Positions 1-7,996 of a DNA stretch of 64,000 nt are shown here, piece after piece. Every line of letters begins with the position of its first letter. Positions within the stretch are counted from its first letter, which is position 1. The notes under the pieces were generated by a model that saw only the letters and a list, made by a program, of their open reading frames with translations, was not told where the DNA came from and ran no database searches. Position numbers and translations under genes: made by a program. This DNA is from JALZAI01 sp038212215 (GTDB taxonomy: Bacteria > Actinomycetota > Actinomycetes > Mycobacteriales > Jatrophihabitantaceae), in assembly GCA_038212215.1 (NCBI GenBank), contig JBBQUT010000006.1, forward strand, positions 109,230 to 173,229, written 5' to 3'.

Positions 1-560
1 CGCGCGTGACCGCGCTCACTCCCTCCGACCATACTGGGCGCTCTGCGCCGGCGATTCACCCGCGGTCGGCTTCCGCTCGACACGACGATGCGGGCAGGGG
101 CTACCGGCTCGCGGCAGCAAAAATAGCGGCCGGGCCCGCCGAATGCGGGGGAAATCGACGGGCACCGACCGCTACGTGGGTCTTATCGACGCGCTCTGAC
201 CGGGCATGAGGCGTTCCGGTGATCAATATTTCCGTCCGCGGACGAGTGCGCGGGGAGTGCGGCGCCATCCTCGGTGTGCATTCGCAACGGTCGCTATCGC
301 CGCTCTGGGCGGCGCGATAGCGACGCCGACGGGTGCAACCCCGTTGCCGTGGCTCTCGGTGCGGAGATGTCCATTCGCGCGGTCGGTCCCACGTCACCGT
401 GCGCATGAAGGTCGCGAAGCCGGGTCAGCGAGCCAGCGCTGATCGGGGAAAGTGGCGCCCGAATCGGCGGCCACCTGACCGGCGCGCGACCTGCGAGCCC
501 TTGTCCGGGGGCGGAGATGTGCATACGCTGGTTCAACCCTGATGCGCAACGCGAAATGGG
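1..560. other. Region without a supportable gene
   Basis: The open frames here on both strands have no recognisable domain, overlap one another, and give Arg/Pro/Ala-rich translations typical of shadow frames in GC-rich DNA. An imperfect 18-nt direct repeat (GCGGAGATGTSCATWCGC) lies at 361-378 and 511-528. Because the window starts here, this may be the upstream flank of the MetF-like gene or a decayed locus. I see nothing else in it. Confidence 0.5.
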
Positions 561-575
561 TTGTACAATGCGCAA
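561..575 (+). promoter_or_regulatory. Candidate IclR-type operator TTGTA-N5-CGCAA
   Basis: TTGTACAATGCGCAA spans the start codon of the MetF-like gene. The same arrangement (TTGTR or TTGCG, five bases, CGCAA) occurs upstream of the second IclR gene and of the dimethylglycine-dehydrogenase-like gene. All are in this cluster, which encodes two IclR regulators. Assignment to IclR is inference. Confidence 0.45.
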
Positions 576-1434
576 CAAAGTTGCCATCGACGGTCTCCGC
601 CGCCTGCTGACCCACGCCCGGTACGAAGTGCTGCCCACCGCCGCGGCCGAGGAGCAGGTGCTCGCCCATCTGCCCACCGGATTCACAGTGACCATCACCG
701 CGTCGCCGTCCAAAGGGCTCGACGCAACCTTGAACCTCGCCGAACGGCTGAGCGCGCAGGGCTACGAGGCGGTGCCACACCTCGCGGCCCGGATGATCGC
801 CGGACGCTCCGAACTCGCCGAAATCTGCGCACGACTACTCGCCGTCGGCGTCCGCACGATCTTCGTTCCGGCTGGTGATGCGGACCCACCCGCAGGCGGC
901 TATCACGCATCGCTGGATGTGCTGCGCGACCTCGCTGAACTCGGGCGTCCCTTTCCGGACGTCGGTGTCACCGGGTATCCGGAATCGCATCCCTCGATCA
1001 ACGACGATCTCACCGTCCAAGCCATGTGGGACAAACGCAACTATGCGACCCACGTCGTCAGCAATCTCACCTTCGATCCGGCGACGTTGCAGGCCTGGTT
1101 GCGCAGGATGCGCGCGCGGGGAATCACCCTGCCGTTGCTGGTCGGCGTCCCCGGCCCGGTCGACCGGACGAAGTTGCTGCTGATGGCAACCAAGATCGGC
1201 GTCGGCGAGTCGACGAAATTTCTGGCCAAGCACCGCAGCACAATTACCCGGCTCGCTGCACCCGGCGGCTTCACCGGTGAGCGGTTCCTGGAGCGATCGG
1301 CCCAGGCGTTGAGCGCACCCGACGCACTCGTCGCCGGACTGCATGTATTCACGTTCAACCAGGTCGGTGAGACCGAACGGTGGCGCGTTGCCATGCTGGA
1401 GCGACTCGGCGGGCCGATCACAGCACGCAGCTGA
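568..1434 (+). CDS. Methylenetetrahydrofolate reductase-like protein
   Basis: A 288-residue protein of the MetF TIM-barrel family, close to the usual length. Family-like segments are ITASPSKGLD near the N-terminus, VGVTGYPESHP in the middle (MetF family: GCYPE.HP) and a C-terminal LHVFTFNQVGETERW. Flavin-dependent MetF enzymes interconvert methyl-THF and methylene-THF. In this setting oxidation of methyl-THF made by the neighbouring corrinoid methyltransferases is the attractive role (inference), although a methionine-synthesis role is possible. The start at 568 (MRNKVAIDG) was chosen because conservation begins there; ATGs at 517 and 556 are alternatives. The start codon lies inside an IclR-like box (561-575), so the transcript may be leaderless. 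The 3' end overlaps the convergent DUF1638 gene by 17 nt. Confidence 0.75.
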   Translation: MRNKVAIDGLRRLLTHARYEVLPTAAAEEQVLAHLPTGFTVTITASPSKGLDATLNLAERLSAQGYEAVPHLAARMIAGRSELAEICARLLAVGVRTIFVPAGDADPPAGGYHASLDVLRDLAELGRPFPDVGVTGYPESHPSINDDLTVQAMWDKRNYATHVVSNLTFDPATLQAWLRRMRARGITLPLLVGVPGPVDRTKLLLMATKIGVGESTKFLAKHRSTITRLAAPGGFTGERFLERSAQALSAPDALVAGLHVFTFNQVGETERWRVAMLERLGGPITARS

Positions 1435-2089
1435 CCTCGCTGTCCGCGAGCAGCGTGGCAAGCTCGCGCTCGAGGCCACCGTTCCCGGTCGCCACCACGG
1501 TGAGTGGCAGACCGATGCTGCGCGCCGCCTGCTGCGCGAGCTCTCGCAGCTCGGCATCGGGTTCCTGGGCCAGCCAGACGACCCGGGTGTACGCGCCGAA
1601 ATACGCGTCGCGCAGCTCCGGATAACGGTCCAGGCCCAGTTCGCGCAGCACCGTTCGCGCAAAGGAACGAGCCAGGAAGTCGGTGAGCACGTAGGTTCCG
1701 GGCTGCTGCTCGAAGAACTCGCGCATGCGCTCCGCACCGGCAAACACGTCGTAGCAGTGCAACCCTTCCAGGCGGCGCATCCCCAGCCGTCGACACAATT
1801 CGTCCAGCGCGCCGTAGGTGCCGCAATCGGCGTACCCGATCGCCACCGTCCGGTATTGCGGCAACAATGTCCGTGCCAGCTTCTCGACATGACCCGCGAT
1901 GAGCTGTGGCTGGTTGTGCAGCAACGGCGGCAGCGGGTGGACGTCCACCGGCCAGTTGCGAGCGCTCACGACACGTTCGGCAGGTTGCGCGAGCGCGCCG
2001 CACGCGATCAGCGCCAGCCGCTCAGACCGGGAATTTGAGTTGGTCAACAAACTTATCGTTGAAGTCGGTGCGGTCGGAGAGTTCGACAT
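1418..2089 (-). CDS. DUF1638 protein of corrinoid methyltransferase clusters
   Basis: A protein of about 223 residues of the DUF1638 family. The conserved core opens with LALIACGALAQ and includes AIGYADCGTYGALDELCRRLG and the LEGLHCYDVFAG segment, all rich in Cys, Gly and Asp. DUF1638 genes commonly accompany MttB-type methyltransferase and corrinoid-protein genes; the biochemical role is unknown. Two starts are possible. An ATG at 2089 has a strong AGGAGG six bases upstream but overlaps the preceding gene by 68 nt. A TTG at 2047 begins just before the conserved domain. I chose 2089 for its ribosome-binding site, with moderate certainty. It is the last gene of the leftward corrinoid operon. 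Confidence 0.75.
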   Translation of the reverse strand: MSNSPTAPTSTISLLTNSNSRSERLALIACGALAQPAERVVSARNWPVDVHPLPPLLHNQPQLIAGHVEKLARTLLPQYRTVAIGYADCGTYGALDELCRRLGMRRLEGLHCYDVFAGAERMREFFEQQPGTYVLTDFLARSFARTVLRELGLDRYPELRDAYFGAYTRVVWLAQEPDAELRELAQQAARSIGLPLTVVATGNGGLERELATLLADSEVSCVL

Positions 2090-3953
2090 AGCGCACCTCC
2101 TCCAGCAATGCGGCCGCACCTGCTCGTTCGCGCAGGCTCAGCAGTGCCATCTTCGCACCTTCGCCGGCGACGTTGCCTGCCGAGATGATGCGCAACACCG
2201 GCAGTCGCGGCACCAGGCCGATGCGCACCGCGGCAGCCGGTGACAGGTAACTGCCGAACGAACCGGCCAACAGCACCTGTTGGACGTCGCGTGGACCGAC
2301 GCCGAACTCCTCCAGCAGCAGCGACCATCCCGTCGCGATGGCTGCTTTGGCGAACTGCAACTCCCGGATGTCGCGCTGCGAGAGATAAACGGTGTCCTCG
2401 ACCGCGCTCGCCGGCTCCGGTCGGTAGAGAACGAAGACGCGCTCCTCGCCCAGTCGCGTCAGCCGATTCGCCAGAGCTGGCGCGATCGTCTTCGCGTCTT
2501 CGTCGGGCACGAAGCGGCCCGTCGCGTCAACCAGCCCGACCCGGACCAGTTCGGCGACCACGTCCACGAGACCCGAACCGCACAGACCCATCGGCATGCT
2601 GTCGCCGATGACGCCCAACTCGACGTCGTCGCCCAGCTTGACGACCTCGATCGCTCCGTCGGCGGCGCGCATGCCGCACCGGATGGCGCCCCCCTCGAAG
2701 GCCGGTCCCGCAGGCGCTGCGGTGGCGAGAATCCGTTCCCCGTCGCCGAGCACGATCTCGCAATTCGTCCCGACGTCGATGAACAGGCGCAACCGCTTGT
2801 CGCGGTCCATGCCGGTGGCGAGCATCCCGGCGACGATGTCCCCGCCGACGTAAGCGCCGAGGGCCGGAAACAACACCGCGCGCGCACCCGGGTGCACCGA
2901 CAGTCCGAGGTCGCGGGCGAGCACGACCGGCGGCGTCGCGCACGACATCACGAAGGGCGCCACGCCGAGCGGCTCGGGGTCGATCGCCAGGGCCAGAGCG
3001 GTCATCGTCGCGTTGCCCGCGAGGGCGACCTCGTAGACTTCGCGCGGGTCCACCGCACCGGCGCTGCACACCTCGTCGGCCAGCTGGGCCAGAGTTTCGT
3101 GTGCCGCCGTGCCGAGTCTGGCCAGCGCCGTCTCGTCCATCATCGTGGCGCTGATCCGGGTGATGACGTCACCACCGAAAGGCTGTTGCCGGTTCAGCAG
3201 CGAGCGGACTGCGACGGGGGTGCCGGTCGAAAGATCGAGCAGGGTAGCAACGACGGTCGTGGTGCCGAGGTCGAAGGCGATGGCAAACTGCCGATCCGTG
3301 GTGTCGCCGGGCTCCACGTCGATCAGCACGTCGTCCACGATGACCGCGGTGACCTTGAAGTCGGCTGCCCGCAGCACTGTCGGCAATCGGCGCAGGGCAT
3401 AGAGATCCGGCTGCGGCTCAAGATCATCGATGGCGGCGAGCAGTCGAGCAAGATCGGTGCGCTGGTCGGCCAGCGTCGGTTCCTCCAGTTCGACATAGCG
3501 CTTCTGGACGGCCGGTCGAAGAATGACCTGACGACCGACACCGACCGTCGCCGCCTTGGGTCGGGTGAGCAGCGGCGGAACTTCCACGCGCAGGTTCTGC
3601 GTCGCTTGCGCCAGGCACGCCAGCCGCCAGCCGTCGCGCAGCTGCTCGGTGCTGAACGCCCGGCCGTCCAATCGCCCGACCGGTACCGCTCCGGACAGGA
3701 TCTTGACCTTGCACTTCTTGCACGTCCCGTGCCCGCCGCAGGTCGAATCGATGGCGATGCCGTTCCAGCTCGCGCCGTCGAACACGGTCACCCCTGGCGG
3801 GACGCGCACGGTGCGCTCGGCTGGGGTAAAACTCAGTTCGACCCGGCCCGTGCCGTCGTGCGGCTCGAGGTCGCGCGCCGCGGGTGGGTTGATGAGACCT
3901 TCGCGCCGGTAGCTGTCGAGGTCGGGCTCGACAGCCGGCGGCAGCTCACTCAC
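2022..3953 (-). CDS. Corrinoid activation protein, 2Fe-2S ferredoxin plus ASKHA domain (RACE/DUF4445)
   Basis: A 643-residue protein of the RACE family, which reductively reactivates Co(II) corrinoid proteins to Co(I) at the expense of ATP. Residues about 38-125 form a plant-type ferredoxin: Cys72, Cys78 and Cys81 (C-X5-C-X2-C) with a fourth Cys near residue 112 in RLACLAQ. The rest is the DUF4445/ASKHA ATPase, with IAFDLGTTTVVATLLDL, a second phosphate-like loop LFIDVGTNCEIVLGDG and LLAGSFGSYL. It starts with GTG, and an in-frame TGA a few codons upstream limits alternatives. It lies downstream of the methyltransferase and corrinoid genes and upstream of DUF1638, which fits repair of adventitious corrinoid oxidation in an aerobe. 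The upstream junction carries a GAGCGAAGCGAG-type repeat. Confidence 0.9.
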   Translation of the reverse strand: MSELPPAVEPDLDSYRREGLINPPAARDLEPHDGTGRVELSFTPAERTVRVPPGVTVFDGASWNGIAIDSTCGGHGTCKKCKVKILSGAVPVGRLDGRAFSTEQLRDGWRLACLAQATQNLRVEVPPLLTRPKAATVGVGRQVILRPAVQKRYVELEEPTLADQRTDLARLLAAIDDLEPQPDLYALRRLPTVLRAADFKVTAVIVDDVLIDVEPGDTTDRQFAIAFDLGTTTVVATLLDLSTGTPVAVRSLLNRQQPFGGDVITRISATMMDETALARLGTAAHETLAQLADEVCSAGAVDPREVYEVALAGNATMTALALAIDPEPLGVAPFVMSCATPPVVLARDLGLSVHPGARAVLFPALGAYVGGDIVAGMLATGMDRDKRLRLFIDVGTNCEIVLGDGERILATAAPAGPAFEGGAIRCGMRAADGAIEVVKLGDDVELGVIGDSMPMGLCGSGLVDVVAELVRVGLVDATGRFVPDEDAKTIAPALANRLTRLGEERVFVLYRPEPASAVEDTVYLSQRDIRELQFAKAAIATGWSLLLEEFGVGPRDVQQVLLAGSFGSYLSPAAAVRIGLVPRLPVLRIISAGNVAGEGAKMALLSLRERAGAAALLEEVRYVELSDRTDFNDKFVDQLKFPV

Positions 3954-3965
3954 CGACAGGCATAT

Positions 3966-4040
3966 TCACGCGCGAGCCTCGCTTCGCTCATTCGGGCGGC
4001 CAAGCCCCGTAACATTTGTTCGCTCGCAAGCTTCGCTCAC
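3966..4040 (-). repeat. GAGCGAAGCGAG-type junction element 1, with 24-codon frame
   Basis: The 75-nt element lies between the pterin-binding methyltransferase and the RACE gene. Read on the minus strand it begins with a GTG overlapping the TGA of the upstream gene. It continues open for 24 codons (VSEACERTN...NERSEARA) and ends in TGA. Its left half matches element 2 at 16052: RTGAGCGARGCTTGC followed by GAGCGAAC. Whether the frame is translated is unknown. Confidence 0.6.
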
Positions 4041-4900
4041 GCCCGAGCCTGGCGGGCCCGGTGCGCGGCGATCCAGGCGCCACCCCACTCGTCGTGCCCG
4101 AGAAGCAGGTCGGCGGCCTTGACCGCCTCGACGATGTGCGGGGTGCGGGTGTCCATGATCGCGCTGGTCAGCCCCGCCGACATGGCGATCGGCAGGAACG
4201 CGGCACCGAGCACGTGCCTGCCCGGCATGCCGAAGGACACGTTGGACGCACCGCACGTCATGTTCAAGCCGTACTCGTCGCGGATCCGCCGGATCGTGGT
4301 GAGCGTCGTCTGCACGTGCGAGGTGTCCGCCCCGATGGGCATGGCGAGCGGGTCGATCACGATGTCGGCGATGGCAATGCCGTATTCGGTCGTGGCCACG
4401 TCGACGATCTTCTTCACCAGTTCCAGGCGCTTGTCGGACTCCATCGGGATCTCGTCGGCATCGTTGGGCAGCGCGATCACCGCGGCGTCGTACTTCTTCA
4501 CCAGTGGCAACACCGCCGCCATGCGGTCGTCCTCGGCGGTGATCGAGTTGACCAGAGCACGCCCCTGGTATGCCGCGAGTCCGGCCTCGAGCGCCTCGAT
4601 CACCGACGAGTCGATGCAGATCGGCAGGTCGGTGCGCTGCTGCACCAGCGTGATCGCACGTGCGAGCAGATCCGCCTCGTCGGTCAGTGGGACGCCCATG
4701 TTCACGTCGAGCACGTCGGCACCGCCTGCCACCTGTGCCGCGACGTCACGCACGATCGCGGACAGATCCCCTTGACGCAATTGTTCCTGGAAGATCTTGC
4801 GACCGGTGGGATTGATCCGCTCACCGATCAGACAGAACGGGCGGTCGTGCCCGATGACAACTTCCTTGGTGACCGAACGCAGGACAGTCTCGTGCCTCAT
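4037..4900 (-). CDS. Pterin-binding methyltransferase (MtgA/AcsE-like, corrinoid to tetrahydrofolate)
   Basis: A 287-residue protein of the pterin-binding (DHPS-like) methyltransferase family. It shows the N-terminal GERINPTGR motif, the TIM-barrel DVLDVNMGVP strand, CIDSSVIEALEAGL, IVIDPLAMPIG and the NMTCGASNVSFGMPGR loop typical of AcsE/MtgA proteins. Known relatives move the methyl group between a corrinoid protein and tetrahydrofolate. Here it is directly downstream of the corrinoid-protein gene (34-nt gap) and upstream of the corrinoid activator, so methyl-corrinoid plus THF giving methyl-THF is the likely reaction. There is no separate B12-binding domain, which agrees with a stand-alone corrinoid partner. 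Confidence 0.88.
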   Translation of the reverse strand: MRHETVLRSVTKEVVIGHDRPFCLIGERINPTGRKIFQEQLRQGDLSAIVRDVAAQVAGGADVLDVNMGVPLTDEADLLARAITLVQQRTDLPICIDSSVIEALEAGLAAYQGRALVNSITAEDDRMAAVLPLVKKYDAAVIALPNDADEIPMESDKRLELVKKIVDVATTEYGIAIADIVIDPLAMPIGADTSHVQTTLTTIRRIRDEYGLNMTCGASNVSFGMPGRHVLGAAFLPIAMSAGLTSAIMDTRTPHIVEAVKAADLLLGHDEWGGAWIAAHRARQARA

Positions 4901-4934
4901 TCGACTCCCCCACCCGATCGCGCTGCATACCTTG

Positions 4935-5600
4935 TCACGCTGGGGTCAACGATCGTCGGCGTTGAATCAATTCTTTGGCTTTCTTGACCGTCGCCGAAGC
5001 GTCGGCCGCATACCCGTCCGCGCCCACCGCATCGGCATATTCCTGGGTTACCGGCGCGCCGCCGACCATCACCACGACGCTGTCGCGCAATCCCGCCTTC
5101 TGCAGCGCGTTCATGTTCGCTTTGAACATCGGCATTGTCGTGGTGAGGAACGCGGAGAACCCGACGATGTCGGGCTTGTGCTGGTTGATTGCTTCGACGA
5201 ACTTCTCCGGCGACACCTGGACACCGAGGTCGATCACCTCGAATCCGGCGCCTTCGAGCATGATGTTGACCAGGTTCTTGCCGATGTCGTGGACGTCGCC
5301 CTTCACCGTCCCCATCACGAATTTTCCGATCGTCTCCACTCCCGTCTCGGCCAGCAGCGGACGCAACACTGCCATGGCGCCGGCCATCGCCCGACCCGCG
5401 ATCAGCATTTCCGGCACGAAGTAATCGCCACGTTCGAACCGGGCCCCGACCTCTTCTAGCGCGGGGATGAGGGCATCGAAGAGCAGGGTCTGCGGCTCCA
5501 TCCCGAGAGTCAGCGCCTCGTTGGTCAGTTCCAGAACTGCGGGGGCATTGCCGACCATCGTGTGGTCGTAGAGGCCCTGCAGAATCTCATCAGGTGTCAT
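4935..5600 (-). CDS. Methyltransferase cognate corrinoid protein (MtbC/MttC/MtgC family)
   Basis: A 221-residue, two-domain corrinoid shuttle protein. Residues about 1-90 are the helical B12-binding cap, with the FERGDYFVPEMLIAGRAM segment. Residues about 92-215 are the Rossmann B12-binding domain with GDVHDIGKN, where His104 should be the lower axial cobalt ligand, followed by the SAFLTTTM and GGAPVT cofactor-tail contacts. It accepts a methyl group from a substrate-specific MttB-type enzyme and passes it to the pterin-binding methyltransferase. The start ATG overlaps the TGA of the preceding IclR gene (ATGA), so the regulator and corrinoid protein are translationally coupled. Confidence 0.93.
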   Translation of the reverse strand: MTPDEILQGLYDHTMVGNAPAVLELTNEALTLGMEPQTLLFDALIPALEEVGARFERGDYFVPEMLIAGRAMAGAMAVLRPLLAETGVETIGKFVMGTVKGDVHDIGKNLVNIMLEGAGFEVIDLGVQVSPEKFVEAINQHKPDIVGFSAFLTTTMPMFKANMNALQKAGLRDSVVVMVGGAPVTQEYADAVGADGYAADASATVKKAKELIQRRRSLTPA

Positions 5601-6385
5601 GCCACGCCTTTCGCGCGAATGGTGCGATGGAGTAGTTGCGACAAAGCGTCACCGTGCGCCATCAGCAGGCGACCGATTTCATCGAGAGTGTCCCCCAAGC
5701 GGGCGCTGGGACCCGACACACCGAGCGCCGCGACGACCTTGCCGTCGGCCCCGCGCACGGGCACCGCCGCGGCATCGAGGCCGATCTCCAGTTCCTGGCG
5801 GGTCGTGGCGTAGCCCAGCCTGCGAATCTCGCTGATCTCGACGCGGAGCGCTTGGGACGTGCTCAGCGAGTTCTCGGTGAGTTGCTCGAGCCGCCCGCTC
5901 GGCAGCGGCAGGCTCTCGAACGCATAGAGCACCTTGCCGAGGGCCGAGCAGTGCGCGGGGGCGCTCACCTGCATCCAGTCGCGCGCGCCCAGCATGTAGG
6001 TGGAGTCCACCTGGGCGATCTGGACGACGCTGTCGCCGCGCGCGATCCCCAGGTTGACCGTCTCGCCGGTCTGCGCACCGACCCTTCGCAGCACCGGAGC
6101 GGCGAGGCGCGCGACCTGCGACCATGGGTCGTGACGTGCGGCGTACAGCGCGAACAGCGCGCCCGAGGAGTAGGCGCCGCTCGCGTCGCGCTCGAGCAGG
6201 TGGTTGTGCTCCAGCGCAGCGAGCAGTCGCGAAGTGGTGGAACGCGCCAGGCCGCACACCTCGAGCAGTTCGGTGAAGCTCACCGGTTCGTCCGCCTGGA
6301 CGACACGGGTCAGCAGCCCGGCGGCCCGATCGACCGCCTGGGTACCGACACCGCTCATCAGTGGTGGCTCCTGCTCATCGGTCAT
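5597..6385 (-). CDS. IclR-family regulator of the corrinoid methyltransferase genes
   Basis: A 262-residue IclR protein. It has an N-terminal winged helix (AVDRAAGLLTRVV...VSFTELLEVCGLARSTTSRLLAAL, about residues 15-75). The effector domain contains LGARDWMQVSAPAHCSALGKVLYA, GYATTRQELEIGLDAAAVPV and a final ALGVSGPSARL, as in IclR/KdgR proteins. It heads the leftward operon (corrinoid protein, methyltransferase, RACE, DUF1638) and is divergent from the MttB-like gene 93 bp away. It probably controls both transcripts. The ligand is unknown; a quaternary amine or a product such as dimethylglycine is a reasonable guess. Confidence 0.9.
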   Translation of the reverse strand: MTDEQEPPLMSGVGTQAVDRAAGLLTRVVQADEPVSFTELLEVCGLARSTTSRLLAALEHNHLLERDASGAYSSGALFALYAARHDPWSQVARLAAPVLRRVGAQTGETVNLGIARGDSVVQIAQVDSTYMLGARDWMQVSAPAHCSALGKVLYAFESLPLPSGRLEQLTENSLSTSQALRVEISEIRRLGYATTRQELEIGLDAAAVPVRGADGKVVAALGVSGPSARLGDTLDEIGRLLMAHGDALSQLLHRTIRAKGVA

Positions 6386-6406
6386 TGCGCTGGGAGGCGA
6401 GTCGTT

Positions 6407-6422
6407 TCATGATATGGAACTT
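6407..6422. promoter_or_regulatory. Imperfect palindrome in the IclR/MttB divergent promoter
   Basis: The dyad TTTCATGATATGGAA (inner CAT-GAT-ATG with flanking TT/AA) sits between the divergent IclR and MttB-like genes. IclR operators are commonly short dyads of this kind (TGGAA/TTCCA-like). A further CGCAACA half-site lies at 6451-6457. Binding is inferred from position only. Confidence 0.35.
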
Positions 6423-6478
6423 CACTCTCACATTATGAGGCTAGGATCTGCGCAACATCAGGTCAAGGAGGTCGGACG

Positions 6479-7918
6479 ATGTTTCAGAACACCATGCCGC
6501 GCTACGAGGTGCTCTCGGCGGACGCGATGGCTGCCTTGGACAAGGGCTGGCGGCGCCTCATCAGCGAGATCGGTGTGGAGTTCGTGTCCGAGCGAGCACT
6601 CGAGTTGTTTCGCAAAGCGGGCCAGCGGGTCGAGGACAACACCGTATTCCTGGATCCCGACTTCGTGCTCGAGCAGGTGGCGAAGGCGCCGCGCGAATTC
6701 GACGTCGCCGCGCGCAATCCCGTCAACTCCGTGCACATCGGTGGCGACTCGATGGCATTCGGCGCCGTGTACGGGCCGCCGTTCGTCCGGCAGGGCGAGG
6801 TGCGCCGCGATGCGACGATGGAGGACTTCCGGTCCTTCACCAAGCTGGCGCAGTCATTCGCCGTCCTCGACTCCGCCGGCGGGGTGATCTGCGAGCCCAA
6901 CGACACGCCGCTCGACTCGCGACACCTCGACATGACCCTGGCGCTGCAGACGCTCACCGACAAGATCTACATGGGCAATGTTGTCTCCGGGGTCAACGCC
7001 CGCGACACCATCGAGATGAGTGCGATCCTCTTCGGCGGCCGCGACGCGATCGAGCAGACGCCCGCGACGATCTCGTTGATCAACTGCAACTCACCGCTGC
7101 GGTGGGACGATCGGATGCTCGACGCTCAATGGGAATACTCCAGCGCCAATCAGGCAGTGGTCCTGACCCCGTTCATCCTGATGGGCGCGATGTCGCCGGT
7201 CACCATCCCCGCGGCCCTCGTCCAGCAGATCGCCGAAGCGCTGTCCGGGATCGCGCTGTCGCAGCTGATTCGTCCGGGTTGCCCGGTGGTCTTCGGATCA
7301 TTCCTGTCCAACATCGACATGCAGTCCGGCTCGCCCACCTTCGGCACCCCGGAGTCGGCGATGGGGCTGCTTTGCACCGGTCAGATCGCGCGCCACTTCG
7401 GTCTGCCGTTCCGCACGGGCGGCGCGATGACCTCCTCGCAGGTGCCTGACGCCCAGGGGGGCTACGAGGCGTTGATGACCCTGCTGCCCACCTTCCTGGC
7501 CGGGACGAACTGGGTGATGCACGCGGCAGGGTGGCTGGAGGGTGGCCTGGTCGCGGGTTACGAGAAATTCATCGTCGACATCGAATTGCTGCAGATGATG
7601 CGCGCGCAATTCACCCCGCTGGAAATCGACGAAGCGTCGCTTGCCTTCGATGCGCACACCGAGGTGGGCCACGGCGGTCACTTCCTCGGCGCCGCGCACA
7701 CGATGGAGCGCTTTCGCACCTGCTTCTACCGTCCGCTGCTCTCGTCCTCGGAGAACTACGAGCGGTGGATGCGCAACGGCGGCGTGGATGCGGCCGGGAG
7801 GGCCGAACGCATCTACCAGCAGCGCCTGGCCGACTACGAGCAACCGCCTCTCGATGACGCCATTCGCGCCGAACTCGAGGAGTACGTCGTGCGCCGCCGC
7901 GCGGAGCTCGGCGACTGA
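6479..7918 (+). CDS. MttB-superfamily (trimethylamine methyltransferase-like) protein without pyrrolysine
   Basis: A 479-residue member of the MttB family, near full length (about 470-500). It has the characteristic N-terminal YEVLSADAMAALDKGWRRLISEIGVEF, the barrel segments MGNVVSGVNARDTIEMSAILFGG and LINCNSPLRWD, and a C-terminal DAHTEVGHGGHFLGAAHTMERF. There is no in-frame TAG, so the pyrrolysine of true MttB is absent, as in MtgB, MtpB and MtcB, which demethylate glycine betaine, proline betaine and carnitine. It likely methylates the corrinoid protein encoded at 4935-5600. An excellent AAGGAGG lies eight bases before the ATG. Substrate identity cannot be read from sequence; the DMG-dehydrogenase and betaine transporter nearby favour a betaine. 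Confidence 0.92.
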   Translation: MFQNTMPRYEVLSADAMAALDKGWRRLISEIGVEFVSERALELFRKAGQRVEDNTVFLDPDFVLEQVAKAPREFDVAARNPVNSVHIGGDSMAFGAVYGPPFVRQGEVRRDATMEDFRSFTKLAQSFAVLDSAGGVICEPNDTPLDSRHLDMTLALQTLTDKIYMGNVVSGVNARDTIEMSAILFGGRDAIEQTPATISLINCNSPLRWDDRMLDAQWEYSSANQAVVLTPFILMGAMSPVTIPAALVQQIAEALSGIALSQLIRPGCPVVFGSFLSNIDMQSGSPTFGTPESAMGLLCTGQIARHFGLPFRTGGAMTSSQVPDAQGGYEALMTLLPTFLAGTNWVMHAAGWLEGGLVAGYEKFIVDIELLQMMRAQFTPLEIDEASLAFDAHTEVGHGGHFLGAAHTMERFRTCFYRPLLSSSENYERWMRNGGVDAAGRAERIYQQRLADYEQPPLDDAIRAELEEYVVRRRAELGD

Positions 7919-7996
7919 GCACAGCTTGATCATTGGCCGTTGTGCAGCGCGCTGCAGCTGCAGGAAGGGCAGCGATCACGCGGGGGCCGCCCCGAC

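Noticed and set aside
2280..4775. An 831-codon open frame on the plus strand, antisense to the RACE and methyltransferase genes
   Set aside because: It is a GC-rich shadow frame with His/Arg/Asp-rich translation and no domain, while the minus strand encodes two recognisable proteins.
6479..7918. In-frame amber codon (pyrrolysine) in the MttB-like gene
   Set aside because: The frame is uninterrupted and no pyl genes are in the window.
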